64,000 nucleotides of DNA, taken from Nissolia schottii. Lineage: Eukaryota > Streptophyta > Magnoliopsida > Fabales > Fabaceae. The stretch is from contig QANU01058179.1 of assembly GCA_003254905.1 (NCBI GenBank), positions 377,729 to 441,728 on the forward strand, written 5' to 3'. A program made the translations under genes and the position numbers. Within the stretch, counting starts at the first letter, position 1; every line of letters starts with the position of its first letter. Shown one piece after another: positions 10,761 through 23,435 of the stretch. Under the pieces are notes generated by a model that did no database searches, was not told the DNA's origin, and saw only the letters and a list, made by a program, of their open reading frames with translations.

Positions 10761-12085
10761 ATGGCACCAATGAATGATGGACCAAATAAGAGGGCAGTGA
10801 ACAGAGGGGCATGGACCCCAGATGAAGATAGGAAACTAGCACAATGCATTGAAATTCATGGTGCAAAGAAGTGGAAGACTGTTGCAGTCAAATCAGGTCA
10901 GACATTAGAGATTCTTAGATACTGAGGATATAATTGTTCATTATTTGACAATGCTTTGTAAGTCATCCCCGTTCTTCCTACATTTTTAATTTTATTGTAA
11001 TAGTCGATGTGCCAGCTGATGAATGATATAGAACAAATCTTGTTTTCTTTTGTTCTGAGAATATCTAATGATTTCTCTGTTTTGTTTTAGCTCCAACCCA
11101 ATACTGTTTACAAGTAAGAAAAGAGAATGGGAAAAAGTTTGCAACTTGAAACCAATTGCTTGCATCATTTTTCTTTTACCTGTTTTATTGTATGCTATTG
11201 GCAGGTCTAAATAGATGTGGAAAGAGTTGCAGGCTGAGATGGTTAAACTATCTGAGACCCAACATCAAGAGGGGAAACATATCAGATGAAGAAGAGGATT
11301 TGATTCTTAGGCTTCATAAGCTTCTTGGAAACAGGTTTGTCATATATACAATTCTAAGTGAAATTTTTGGATAGTCCTAGAATTAAAAGTGATGGGCTAC
11401 CATTAAAAATCAAGTACTTCAATTTTGTAAGTCATGCTTGCCTCCTACTTTGACTACACTTTCAATGTAAAATCTGATGTGTTAAACATGAGTAATTAAT
11501 TGGTAAACGGCACAAATCTTATAGTTGAAGAAAGATACTATCATGGATTCTTAGCAACTTCAAGCCAACAACAAAAATAAAATTTTTTGCTGGATTCTAT
11601 TTAGAATGGTGAATCAAAATATTGAATTATGAATTGAACATAGCAAGACTTTTTCATTTTTAAGAGTGCCTAATTAATTATTTCTCAAAATTTTGAGAGT
11701 TAAGGAACATGTTAACTGGTGGACTAATTTTCCTGTTGTGTGCAGGTGGTCTTTGATAGCCGGGAGGCTTCCAGGGCGAACAGACAATGAAATCAAGAAC
11801 TACTGGAATTCTCATTTGTGCAAAAAATTCAATCACAAAGAGGAAAAGCTGGAGACTTGGACGGCGCAAGAAAGCGCCACACAGAACCATGACACTAGCG
11901 GGGACAGTGCAATGTTGGAACATGCTGGCGCCGTCAATGGGAGTGATAGTGATAGCTTAGATGTTAACTTCGACGTGAACGAATTCTTCGACTTCTCCAC
12001 CGAAGCTGAAGGACCCGTTGGGTTTGATTGGGTGAACAAGTATTTAGAACTTGATGAGAGTCCTGAAAGCACACAAAAGACATGA
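10761..12085 (+). CDS. R2R3-MYB transcription factor
   Basis: Three exons (10761-10896, 11205-11334, 11746-12085) splice in frame to 201 aa. The ATG gives [21 protein letters not shown]2 spans about residues 15-66 (W18, W38, W58). R3 spans about 69-117, with the usual non-Trp first residue (I71), then W90 and W109. Introns fall at the two classic R2R3-MYB sites (phase 1 before LNRCGKSCR; phase 2 before [11 protein letters not shown]). Residues 77-96 ([20 protein letters not shown]) fit the [DE]Lx2[RK]x3Lx6Lx3R bHLH-binding signature, so it likely acts in a MYB-bHLH-WD40 complex controlling flavonoids, epidermal fate or similar. The short acidic tail ([20 protein letters not shown]) could activate transcription. 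Exact subgroup and target pathway were not resolved. A long hairpin repeat lies 250 bp downstream. Confidence 0.93.
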
Positions 12086-12334
12086 ATTGAGGCACTATTG
12101 TGTTTTGTGCAGATCAGTAGCTAGCTGCAATGAAGTCCTTTTTTTGTTTCTAGCTTTTGCTGCACGAACTTTGAGTTTCTCTGGTCATCTGCTTGAAATG
12201 TGAAAGATGACAATGATTGTCGTCAATGCAATGAAGTTGTGGCTTCATAATACATAACATATAATAATTTGTTTTTTATAAATAGAAGGTCCGACAGATT
12301 TGGCACCCATCATTTCACCAATCATTTCACCGAC
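12086..12334 (+). other. Probable 3' UTR of the MYB gene
   Basis: Non-coding sequence from the TGA to the hairpin repeat, AT-rich near 12250. No other feature was seen. Transcripts using a late poly(A) site could enter the hairpin. Confidence 0.4.
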
Positions 12335-12760
12335 AAATTATAAAAGTCATTAGGTACATATATGATAGATCACATAAAAATATTATAAAATGTTGGAAAT
12401 TAAACTTAGCAACTTGTCAAGTGGAGGTGTAAGTAGACAACATGAATTTGACTTGGTCCATGTGAAAGTGAAGCCAATAAGTTGACTACGCTCAAATTTG
12501 TGGAGCTAAACAATTTAAACACTTGCACATATGTCAATTAGAGCTTCTTTCAACATAGAGTTAATATCTACAAGTGTTCAAATTGTTTAGCTCCACAAAT
12601 TTGACCATAGTCAACTTGTTGGCTTGACTTTCACATGGGCCAGTCAAATTCATGTTGTGTACTTACACCTCCACTTGACAAGTTGCCAAGGTTAATTTCC
12701 AACATTTTATAATATTTTTATGTGATCTATCATATATGTACCTAATGACTTTCATAATTT
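12335..12760. repeat. Long foldback hairpin (about 190-bp arms, 43-bp loop)
   Basis: The left arm 12335-12526 and right arm 12570-12760 are inverse complements with only about a dozen mismatches by eye. The outer ends are AAATTATAAAAGTCATTAGG and its inverse. The loop is about 12527-12569. There is no coding capacity. Likely a foldback/MITE-type element that could be transcribed into a dsRNA hairpin. The superfamily and target duplication are unclear. Confidence 0.9.
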
Positions 12761-13720
12761 TTCTATTATTTTTTCCTCTTCTCAACTTGCCGAGAACCTT
12801 CAAATCTAGTTTTCCTTTAATACATGGCCAAGATGCTTAGAGCAGTGGGCAGTGAAGGTGGTGGTTGAGGAGGCGGTAGAAATTCTCTGACAACAATCCC
12901 GATGACAGAGAAGGAGGTTGCAGGGGCTGGTGGCATTGAGGGGGTGGAAGGAGGTGGGATAGAAGAAATGGGAGGGAGAGAGATGGAAAGAGAAAAAGAA
13001 CGAGGGGAAAGAGAATAATATGACATTTTATTTTAGTTATAATATTACTTGAATCCCGGACCAGGTTAGCCGGCCCCTTGTCTTCAACTCAGGAAATCAA
13101 TGAGTTATTTATTGGCTAAAGACAACCTTCAAATGTTTAGCCATCAATCTCTCTCATTTACTAGTGACAATGGCTAGTGAATAAAGACCACTTCAATACT
13201 TTCACGTATAGCCCCATAGAGTTGAAGAGGAAGAAGATAGAAATAGAGTGGAATCTACAGAAAGCAAAATTTCTTTTTTCCTGTCTTTCCTGTTCCATTT
13301 ATAGAAACTATTATACATTGGAATCTTAATCGAGATAAAGTGACTAGGAATACAACCAAAAAAAAATCCCCCTTTATAGTTTATACAAAAGAAGCAATAT
13401 AGAGTTCGCGGTTACTAGGCTGGGAAATAAAAGCCACAACTCATTACACAAATAGTAACAGGACATTCCAGAAATCTTACAAAACCATTAACCATATTAC
13501 CTGGCTTGAAATTAACCATCTAGCTTCACAGTTCCTCACATCAATTATTCAACCCAATTAATAAATTGCAACAATCAAATTTCTTATGCATGAAGCCAAC
13601 CGTTAAGAAATAAAAGGCTGCAAGAGTCCTGCATTGCCCCCATCAAGAATACTTTTGACTCTTTCCAGTATCTCACCCAAACAAGACTAATGCTCTCAAA
13701 TTTAATAAAATCAATTGATA
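12761..13720. other. Intergenic / probable 3' UTR of the GT47 gene
   Basis: A purine-rich GGAGG/GAAAGAG tract at 12850-13020 gives only a low-complexity open frame on the minus strand. The stretch nearer 13720 is probably the 3' UTR of the downstream minus-strand gene. No separate gene seen. Confidence 0.4.
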
Positions 13721-16700
13721 TCAAAATGATTTCTGTATATCCGGAGTTTGAATCTGGTTCAGCTTGCTGAACCATATTGAATGCAAAATCATGTGAAACA
13801 GATCATATCTTATTGGTCTTGGGTTCCAATGGAAATGCTTCTGTACCATCTTCACATTGTTTTGCATGTTAAGATATTTTCTCATAGGGATGGACAACAA
13901 AATTTCCTTCAGCCTGGGAATGTCTTTCTCGGCCACCACCACCGAAAAAGCGCCCCAGTCCAGAACTTCACTAAAAGGAAGGACAAAGTTATCTGCTATG
14001 ATCACAGGGACACACTCGTAATATATGGCTTCGACAATCCTAGGGCTATTAACTTCAAAGCCCATTGGACATAGACAATATTTACTTGATTTCATGTGTT
14101 GAATATATGTCATCTTTTGGGAAACTTTCAGAGGTAAACGCTGGTAGATTTTCATTTCCTCATCCTTTCCACCACCCCAGTACTTGAGAAGAACAGGACG
14201 CACTCTACCATGCATGCTTCCAGCAAAGAAGGCAAGGATTGGACGTAGTGATGCTCTTTTCCCCCCAAGATGTCTAAGAGGTCTTCTTGGCGCCCTTATG
14301 GTAGTTTCCGGTAGGGAAACATCTCTTCCTGAAATAAAGGTTCTGTCGGACAGATCAGCATTACATAGAGCTTTTATGGTGTTTCTGGCTAGTTCCTCAT
14401 GGCCATTCACTGTGTAAGGACCCTGCAAAGATGAGTTTTAAACAGAAGGGATTAAAATGAGAAGGAATTCAATACAATAATACTCATAAGTGAGATTAAT
14501 CAGGTTCCATTGTGGATAACACTGAAAGTCTATTAAGATATAAAATCATTCGTTTGTCTATAACCAATAGCTTAAGTTTTGAGAAGAGATGGTTCATGGC
14601 ATTGGTACCAGAGCCTGTGACTAAATGCTCTATAGTTCAATTCTTGTTGTCCTCATTTTCTAAATAAAATAAGTTGAATTTCAGCACAAAGTAAGTGGAT
14701 TTGTGCATTGAACACGCTTTAAGTCCAAGGGCTTTAGCGTGAGAAGGCATGATAAGTTATAAAGTTATTCATTTGCCTCTATCAAATAAATTAAGTTTAT
14801 GGGAGAGATAGATCTTGATAGAGACTATATCGAAAAGGGGAAACCTATGATCCTTAATCTCTACACAAATATGATCAGTATGATCTCAACCACGCATTAG
14901 CTGCAACCTATGCCTTGTTGCTTGATAAGTGGAGCCTCCAGAATCCAAACATACATTAGGAGTCCAAACTAAACAAGCACATCACACACTGCATGATGAT
15001 GGTTCTTATGGTGTTTAACTGATAATAAGAACATAGTTTTCCACAGTCAACAATAACATTTGTGGGTGTGCACATGGATATAAGAAAGAGATATCTTTTA
15101 AAACATCAAGGATAAGACGTGTTCACCAAAGAGTTGTTTAACATTCACAAGGAAAGAAGAAACATATGAGAGCCACAAGAAAACAAGTTCAAGGTGCTTC
15201 GTACCCAACATGATAAGAGACACTTACATATTTCAAGGTAATAGAAGACTATCAAAATAGGATCCGGTGCCTTAGGGAAAGTGGAACTATTAAAAGGAAT
15301 TGACCATTTGCAGAAGGAGGAATGTGAAATACGACGGGGAGATTAAGCAGGAATTTTCCCTCTATCTTTTTTTTAGGGGGAGAAGAGGAGTTGTAGAATG
15401 AATTGAAATAGAGGGGCAGAGGCAATGAGAAAAATGTTCACAAGTCATGTGACACGCATAGACTCAAAAACATATAGCATTTGAAAGTTATTTGTGCTAA
15501 AGAAATTCATTTTCATTTTTCCATATATGCGATGTAAAACATGCAGACATGGAACAAGAATAATTGAAAATCCTAATACTCCAAAACAATTATCAAACTT
15601 AGCAAAATCAAATTGTTAGGTATAAAACAATTCATTAGACTTTGCCAAACAATATAAGCTTCTAGGAAAGGTTGTTCGTGACATGGTATAAAAGATTTTA
15701 CAATCTACTAGTCTAGAATTCAATCATTATCACCCTAGTCTTTTAAATAAATGCTGAATTTCAGGAGAAGGCACAATAAGCCTGTGTATTGTTCACATTT
15801 TAAGCCCCAAGTGCTCTTACATGACAGGCATGTTAGATATAGAATCATTATTACTCTCCACCTAAGGGCTTCAAACTTTTACGAGAATTAGTTCTTAGAC
15901 TCAAATTATGAGAATCAACCACTACAGAAAACAGGCATCTGGTTCATACCCAGTCATGGCATGCAACAAGGAAATGATCTGACCCATGTGTGCGATTCCA
16001 GAAGGGGTACTTTGCAGCAATTTTGTTCACATAGTCCCTAAGAAAGAGTGATAATGGTTTCAAATTATGCGACCCAGGCACATAGAGCGCCAACTCCATT
16101 TGACGTGCACTGTATGGAAGATAAAATAAGTGAGCCTTCTCAGGATCCTTGGTGACAAATTGCTTATTTTCCTCCATTAACTTCATAAACCATCCTTCAG
16201 AAGCATAGATTCCCTTAAGGAAAGGTTTATGAAAAATGGGCCTTGCTCCATCACGATATATATAAACTTTAAGTATCATTTCCATCAATTCACAGCTCCT
16301 GAAATTGAGGCACAATCCTGCTTCAAGACGAGTCTTAACACAACGAATGATGCCATTCACAAAACAAAGATGCAATGCAATCCAAAGAAAAAATCAGCAG
16401 CCAGTTACCAAGCTTTGCATCATAGGCATTCCAACAAATGTTCCAAACTGGTAATCATGAACTTAAGAGTTGCGAAGAGAATATGGCGGAAAGCTTGTTT
16501 ATGGGTTACTATAAGTACAAGGCCTTTTTTTAAGAAGAGGACCAAAAGGTTGAAAATGAATACTCCATAATTGCTTATGCATGATCCACTCAGAATATTA
16601 AGGAAACACAGATTACGGCTAACAAGTTACACAACTAGCTCTCCAAGTCTTCAAACTCTATCATAATATGCTGATTGATAATCCAATAAAATAGACATGA

Positions 16701-18213
16701 AGGCCCAGATCACACCAGTCAATTGTCAATCTTCCTTAAAAACTGGAAAACCTAGTAGAGAATATTTTTTAAAAAAAAATGGAGGAACTGGTTCCAACAG
16801 TTTACAGCTGCTTTAAATGATATTGAAATACAAGACTTGGTCAAATTAAAACACTCACTAGATAAAGAGGTTGACCATAGTCATTAATGTGACAGCCTTA
16901 AAATCTCCTCTCAAACTTCCCTTTCGAAGGATTTACAGTTATTTTAGTTATCATATTCAAATTTAGGCTGAGTTGTTCTTCAAAAAGGTAGTTGACCAAG
17001 TGACAGTTAAAGCATTGATGCCTTGATCTTAATATTCTGTGATGAATTTATGCCTTCTACAATTTTCCAGGTTCACTAGAGCTTTCACATGAACAGTATT
17101 ACATGATTAAAACTAGTTCCCTAACCAAAGCTTATAGATATTTGTGGAAGAGTGCTTTATAGCAAAGCCTTTGCTTTCCTACTTAAATTGAATACTTTAA
17201 GGAATGGTGTTTTATTTTATAGACATCTCCAGTCGCACAGAAGAAAAAATGTCACAAGAAATGGAATATATTCTCAAAAATGTTTAACATCAACAAAATC
17301 AATATCCAGTTTCAGAATGATAAAAGACTGTTATGAAAAACTAGATTTGTTCAAGCATGTGACCAATAAAATGTGAATTTTTTTCCTCAGAAAAATTGAT
17401 AGAACAAATGACCACTACCTGCAATTTGTTCCACCAATTTAGTAACGAGAATAGTATCTACAACAACCAAGCTTTCTAACAAGATGAATAAGTATGCACA
17501 ATAAAAATAATAAAATAAATAAAAAAAATCTAAGTACCTTTTGAAAACGGAAACATTCCTAAATAAAGGAGCATAGAGATCAGGATCTTCATTAACTGAA
17601 GCGCCATGATCGATCTCTTTCTTTGCATACACAAGGGCCTCATTAGGTGGCAACAACCATATGTGTCTCTGAGATATATGTATCCATCAAATTATTGGTG
17701 ACACTGCTCCTCATCATACTTAATAAAAGAAAGAAGTAAATTCAAATTCTCAGCAACTTCTACCTGCTTGGGAGAAGGAGCACCATGAGGGGGTGAAAAT
17801 GTTGTATCAGCAAGCTGTTTGTCCTTTTGACTACGAGAAATGGAGTTATTCATTTTCCGGACTTCCGCTCTCTCTGGCTCATCTGAGACCGATAGGACTA
17901 ATTCATTAGATGAATTAAGCAAAATAACAGAGTTAGGACGACTGAGGTGAACCTGCTGAAGTATTGCTTCTCTGTGAAATTCATTCGACTGTATGGTAAT
18001 GGTGTTATTCAAGAATGGGTATGATAAATCAGTTTCATGAGGGGAACGATTGTTCAGTAGATAACTATGTACAAGCATCTGAAACGCAACACCAGATATA
18101 GTCAAAATAGTCACAAGAAGAAACAATCTTCGCCAGTCAATTTTGTGCCCAAAGCAACACCATGATAGCTCCCTCATCAGAATAAAAGCAGTTTGCAGGA
18201 AGGCCTTTTTCAT
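13721..18213 (-). CDS. Exostosin-family (GT47) glycosyltransferase, type II membrane protein
   Basis: Four minus-strand exons join in frame to 543 aa: 18213-17764, 17668-17538, 16298-15950 and 14422-13721. The ATG at 18213 is the first Met after an upstream in-frame stop. A short cytosolic tail and one anchor (about residues 30-51, LFLLVTILTISGVAFQMLVH) give Golgi type II topology. After a variable stem, the exostosin domain (about 195-495) carries LKVYIYRDGARPIFHKP, GIYASEGWFMKLMEENKQFV, DPEKAHLFYLPYSARQM and SGRDVSLPET. The donor-binding region near residues 436-452 has SPRIVEAIYYECVPVII. It is closest in style to the plant 'probable glycosyltransferase At3g07620/At5g03795' group, thought to act on cell-wall or arabinogalactan glycans; acceptor unknown. 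The first intron removes an in-frame stop between PSPKQ and RHIWLLPPNE, so that junction was set from splice consensus. Confidence 0.92.
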
Positions 18214-19335
18214 CTCGTCATACAAGATATCACAACCCAACGAATAAGATATGTGAACAAAGCCCTAGTGATCATAAACTGAGCATGCCATTCTATAAAT
18301 CTCCTTTAGTCCTCAATGGAACAAGGATAATTTGATACATCAGTTGGGTCCTGTGTGCATGGCAGCACCAACACAAATACACTCTGAAGCTTTACACGGC
18401 CACAAATCTTTCAATTTCCCTACTTCAGAGCTGGAGTCTATCTAAAAGAGACTGGAATGCAAAGAAGAAACAAGATGAACTATTAATTGCAATTCGGTGG
18501 TAAGAAGTTTGCACTAAGAATCAAGTACTAATCATGTAAACATCAAGAACAATGAGAGGGTAAAAATACAATTACAATAGTCTAGCTACATGACACTATG
18601 TAACATTTTCAACATTTCTTGTAGATAATTCATTTCTACAAGCTGAATTCATTTCTAACCCATGTAACTGTCTACAAGTGCTTGTTATACTTTCATACAT
18701 CATCTTGGCTATGTAATTCACATGCTATCATAATCCAATTTTTAAAAAATTCCTTACTCCACAAAACCCAAACCGTGTGTAATAATAAATAACTAAGAGA
18801 TTTATTTTGAAGCATTGTCACTGTAAGAGAGTTTGACAATGTCTAAGACGTTTATGGTAGTAAAGGTAAGAGTTAAAACACTTCTGGTGATGTATATTGA
18901 CAATATATATTGCATCCAAAATCAATCTCTATAATTACAATATGGCCAAGAATGATAAATTTGTAGTATGAAGTAATTTCCTTGCATATGCATGTGAAGG
19001 GAAAGGAAGGGTTAGGGGAAAGGAGTGAAACTTGCTAATAACAGAGAATTTTCTCTAAGCCTGTGGTAGATTTTTCACCAAAAAAACACATGATAAACAT
19101 TTATATCCGAACAAATAGTTCTCAGAAGCTGATTCATGAACTTAATTTATGAAGCCATGCAGCAGAAAGGTGAATCAGCACAAATAGTCAACTAGCTAAA
19201 GAGATGAATAATGATACGCATGATTCCGACTCGCGGTTGGAATGAAGAGCGCGATGACGATAGATACCTGGTTCAGACGGTGGATCTGAATCTGAGGCTC
19301 CACCGGTCACGCCGTCTCTTCACGGCGAGCGGCGA
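18214..19335 (-). other. Probable 5' UTR exon and leader intron of the GT47 gene
   Basis: A minus-strand exon-like segment (about 19335-19268) ends in a good donor (ACCAG|GTATCT at 19268/19267). A leader intron would then run to an acceptor before the ATG (a candidate CTCAG lies near 18280). Inferred from splice signals and the TATA box position only. Confidence 0.5.
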
Positions 19336-19355
19336 CACTGACAGTAACGGCTCTG

Positions 19356-19365
19356 TTTATATATA
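19356..19365 (-). promoter_or_regulatory. TATA box, GT47 gene
   Basis: Minus-strand TATATATAAA lies in a GC-richer patch, about 30 bp before the inferred 5' UTR exon and about 1.15 kb before the ATG. Position and composition fit a plant core promoter. Confidence 0.55.
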
Positions 19366-19439
19366 CGAAGATGAAGAGGGGGAAAAACAGGGTGTAGCCC
19401 TTTGCTTGAAGCCTCGAATGCACCCTAGCTATTAGTCTG

Positions 19440-20835
19440 TTAAGATGCCTATTTGCCAAACCAAGAGCATCTCAACACAAAAAAACAAGAGTTATTATTA
19501 TGACTTTCCCTCTTAAAAAATGTAACCATTACTCTACTTTTTCAGTTGTTATGGTATCATCACAAAAACAGAAAATAGGAAAATATATAAAAATCCAACC
19601 ATACAATTATAGAAGGCCAATTGTAGGTAAAGTGGTCAAAAACCTTTATTAGCAATTATTTTCTCTAATTAGTCATTAACCAAAAAAAGTTATTTTCTCT
19701 AAAATTTAAAGATTAGTCTCCTTTTAAAAAATTTAATTCATTTATTACTGGAGTCCCACAGAGGAGTGACAATTATTTTAAAAGTTATTGTCACACCACT
19801 ATGTTTAGCGCCGCCTTCACTCTCTTAAACTTTTACATATTTACTCTATAATACTCTTATTCTATTTTAACCAACATTAATTACTTAACATTAATCAAAT
19901 TTTATTAAAATATGTTAAATTATTTAATATTTAATTTATTTTTTTATTTTTACATAGGTCAATAAATGTTAAACATATCATTTATTAATAATTAATTTAT
20001 TTAATATAATTATTAATATCTAAATATTAAATTAATTTTTAAATATTTGTGATATAGTAATTATTTAAATAATATAGCGATAAATATTGTTTTACAATTA
20101 TTAAACAAAAATAAACAACTATAAAAGGTATACTACTAAACCATAATGTATAACTTATAGTTAAAAACAAAAAAGGCCAAATAACATATGATACCATGAT
20201 TTATTATTATTGACTAGATAATTTTTATTATAGTTTTTTCATTATTTTATTTTCTATAAATTATTAAAGGTTTATTTTGCTTAAAAATATATAACATATA
20301 ATTTATTTAACATAAATAATTTATCATAGATGGTCTCAATGTTTCTTAAAAAAAACCATTTTAAACGCCATTTATGTGGGTAAATAAATAATTCAATATA
20401 TTAAGTTATATTAGTTTTTAAGAATAAAAAATTATAATAAAAATTAATTAGTCTATAATAATAAATGATGATATCATATGTTTATTTTGATAGTTATTTA
20501 ACTATATAAATACTAGATGTTATAAAATAAGGCATGTAAGTGTTTATAATGATTTTCTAGTGCAATTTTTAATTTAAGTTTTTTAAATACTGACTGCTAT
20601 ATTATTTTAAAAAATTTCGTATCAAGGAAATTTAAAATTAATATTAATTTACATATGAAAAATTAAATTACGTAAATTAATTACCAAAAGGCGTAAAATC
20701 AAGTCTCCATTATAAGAAAATAAACCATGAGATACATATTAAATATTTTACTAATTGAATTTATATTTTGATCAAAAAGTTTATCAATAATAAGTAACAA
20801 GTAACTAATGCGTTAATTATAACAGAAGAAGGGTA
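19440..20835. other. AT-rich intergenic DNA
   Basis: Very AT-rich, without a plausible gene. It may contain decayed repeats but none could be named. Confidence 0.5.
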
Positions 20836-21789
20836 TTATAGGATGAGAAATTCTTAGGTGCACTGAAAGCAAGACACTCCATTTGCTCTGTTCCATTCAG
20901 CATGCAAAACATTAGATTTATTATGGGTCTCACGTGTCTCCCACTGAACCACTTGAATTAACTATGGCAACTAACACTCTTTCTCTCTTTCGATCTTTTT
21001 TTTTCAAATCCCCTTTCTTTGCTCTCCCCCTTTCACCACCAAACCACCTCCTTCCCCACCCACAACATCCTCTGCGAGAGACCATTCCGAGCTGGTCAAC
21101 AGACTGCCACAAGCGACGAGCACAAGCAATAAGTCCACGAGCGCAAGCAAATGAATAATTTGAAATCCTTTCTTCCAAATTTTCTCTTTCTTCTTTTTTC
21201 ATATTAAAGAAGTTGTATTACAAACTTAATTGGATTGGCTGTCTAAAGAGATGAGAGCAGGAGCATATATAGTAGTATTTTTCTTTCCACATATGATAAC
21301 GCATTACATAAGTCTCTTATGAATCAGAGAGATAGAGAGAGACAAAGAAGGTAACTATTTTCCAAGAGAAGCAGCAAAATGCAAGGGGCATTTGATAGAA
21401 TATTTTCATCGTGAAGGGAGCCTAGCTTGCTTGCTCGCTCATGCTCGAGAAATCACCGGTGGAGTCATCGTCACTCGTTGGAGTGCTCACTCATTGTGGC
21501 CGATGCAGTGCTCGCTCAAGGTTGCCGGTGGAATACTCGCTTGCAGTCGCCGGTAGAGGATTTTGTGGGTGGGGAAGGAAGTGGTTTGGTGGCGAAAGGG
21601 GAAGAGAAGAGAAAAGGGATTTGAAAAAAATTAGAAAGAGCAAGAGAGATGGTTAGTTGGCCATGGTTAACTCAAGTGGTTTAGTAGAAGACATGTGGGA
21701 CCCATAAATCTGATGTGTTGCATATTGAATAGAATAGAGTAAATGGGGTGTCTTGCTCTCAGTGCACCTAATAATCTCTCTTATAGGGT
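20836..21789. mobile_element. Non-autonomous Mutator-like element with 9-bp target duplication
   Basis: The element runs 20845-21780 (936 bp). Its long terminal inverted repeats, about 240 bp, begin GAGAAATTCTTAGGTGCACTG on the left and the inverse GAGAGATTATTAGGTGCACTG on the right. It is flanked by TTATAGGAT (20836-20844) and TTATAGGGT (21781-21789), a 9-bp target duplication with one mismatch, diagnostic for Mutator. Arms diverge by small changes, so insertion is not very recent. The interior is non-coding in appearance and has GC-rich CTCGCT/GCCGGTGGA words at 21425-21550. No transposase was seen. Confidence 0.9.
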
Positions 21790-23095
21790 AAGTAGGTAAA
21801 AGTTCAAGACAAGTGGGAGTAGCACTAGACATGGTGGAGTGGCACTCCCAAAGACCAAATATAAGTGAAGTGGTTTTTTTTGGGAAAAGAAACATAGGTA
21901 AATCTATTGATGGTTATGAAAGTGATTTATAATTTTAAGGATAAATAGAGTACTAACTACTTTTAAGGTTTTGAGTTATATTGCACTACACTCTACTTTT
22001 TGATTAAAAAAAATTAGTACTTCAACCTACTTATACATGTAATTAACTATGAAATTAACATTAAGTTTGTCTTATTTTTTTTCGCATTAACTTCATGTTT
22101 CTTATCTCTAAAACAAATTTATTTAAATCTTTACCACAAACTATGATTTCATGTTATCATAATTAATTTCATACTCACGAGGTTGTTGAGTTTCAAGATT
22201 TGTCGTCCACTCTATTTAAAGAGAATGATCCAGTTGGAAAAGTCACCCCATGAGTTCTATAGTTTTCATCGTCGAATATGTTCTTCCTTTGACTATCAAT
22301 GTTTTTATCGTTGTAGTTTTTGAGAAAGTAATTCTCACTAGATGACTCGAATGAGGGCATGCAGTTTTACATGTCTCAATAACTTTTGTTGTGGTTCAAG
22401 GATATCAGAAGAGTACTTGTATTGATAGTTTAAAGTAGACATTAATTTCCTAAATAAATGCCTATGTATTCCTATGGCTCTAGATCGGCAAATTCCACCA
22501 CATCATTATACTTCTATTAGGGAGAACTTGACCTGAGGAATGTCTTCTTAACATCACTCTATCAACAATGTATTAAGTTATCGCAAACATGGGGCTTTCA
22601 AGATTAGCTACTTGATTTGCTAATAATCCCTGCAAATCTTCAAAAAAACTATAATTAAGATTCTAAACAAATTGAGTTTAAAGATAAAGAGCAAGGAGGT
22701 ATCAGAAAGATGAAGATGGACCCAATGGCAATTTTATAGTTAGTGGTATGCACAAATAGGATGGAATGCTATTTTTTTTTTAATAATTGATTGAAGTGCA
22801 ATAACTCCAAACTTGAAGAATGATTTGTGTTATTTACTCTAATTTTAAATGAATTTTACAATGTTATTGAACAAATTTAGTTAGACATTGAACCAATTTG
22901 GTTTTGGCATCGATCTTTAACATGAATGTTGGAATGTGGTTAGGTTTCTACTATGTCGGATTGTGTAGCATTACCTATTAAGATTGGGTTAGTTTGTGTC
23001 ATAGGATTAAAGTAAAAAAGTTGAACCCTAACCCCACATGATTGGTCATCACCCATTTTCTTCTTTTGAATTGCACCATTTGGAATCTTCGCCAA
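21790..23095. other. Intergenic, no gene recognised
   Basis: AT-rich, no supported coding frame, and no repeat could be named. The right edge abuts the retrotransposon LTR fragment at 23100. Confidence 0.4.
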
Positions 23096-23099
23096 TGTT

Positions 23100-23433
23100 G
23101 AGTACACAATTATGAAGCACATAAATGGCCCATCATGATAGCGATTTTAGTTACAAAGAGCCTCAACGGACAAAACCTCAATGACTGCCTCACAATATAT
23201 ATTCATGAACTTCATTTATGCTCAGGTACGTTCGCTCAGGTACGTTCTCTAACTACTATTTTATCTCGTATTCACTTTTAAGCTAACTTGGGCATCAAAG
23301 TGTCTTTTACAGATACCACCACTGTCGTCTAAGGCCATCATCTACCACCATGTTTGTCGCCTTCAAGCACTTGGAATCACCGAAGGTCAAAGTTACAGGT
23401 AACATCTCGAGTTCATCCAATTTGCTTGTAACA
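23100..23433 (+). repeat. Left LTR fragment of gypsy-type element
   Basis: Matches 29273-29588 in direct orientation with scattered differences. It has a private small duplication around GCTCAGGTACGTTC (about 23221-23247). Homology upstream of 23100 stops, so this LTR is 5'-truncated. Confidence 0.75.
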
Positions 23434-23435
23434 TT

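Noticed and set aside
12817-13026. Pro/Ser-rich 69-codon frame on the minus strand
   Set aside because: It comes from a purine-rich low-complexity tract; no domain, no splice context and no homology recognised.
19211-19435. 74-codon plus-strand frame
   Set aside because: It is antisense to the GT47 TATA box and probable 5' UTR exon, which explain the sequence better.
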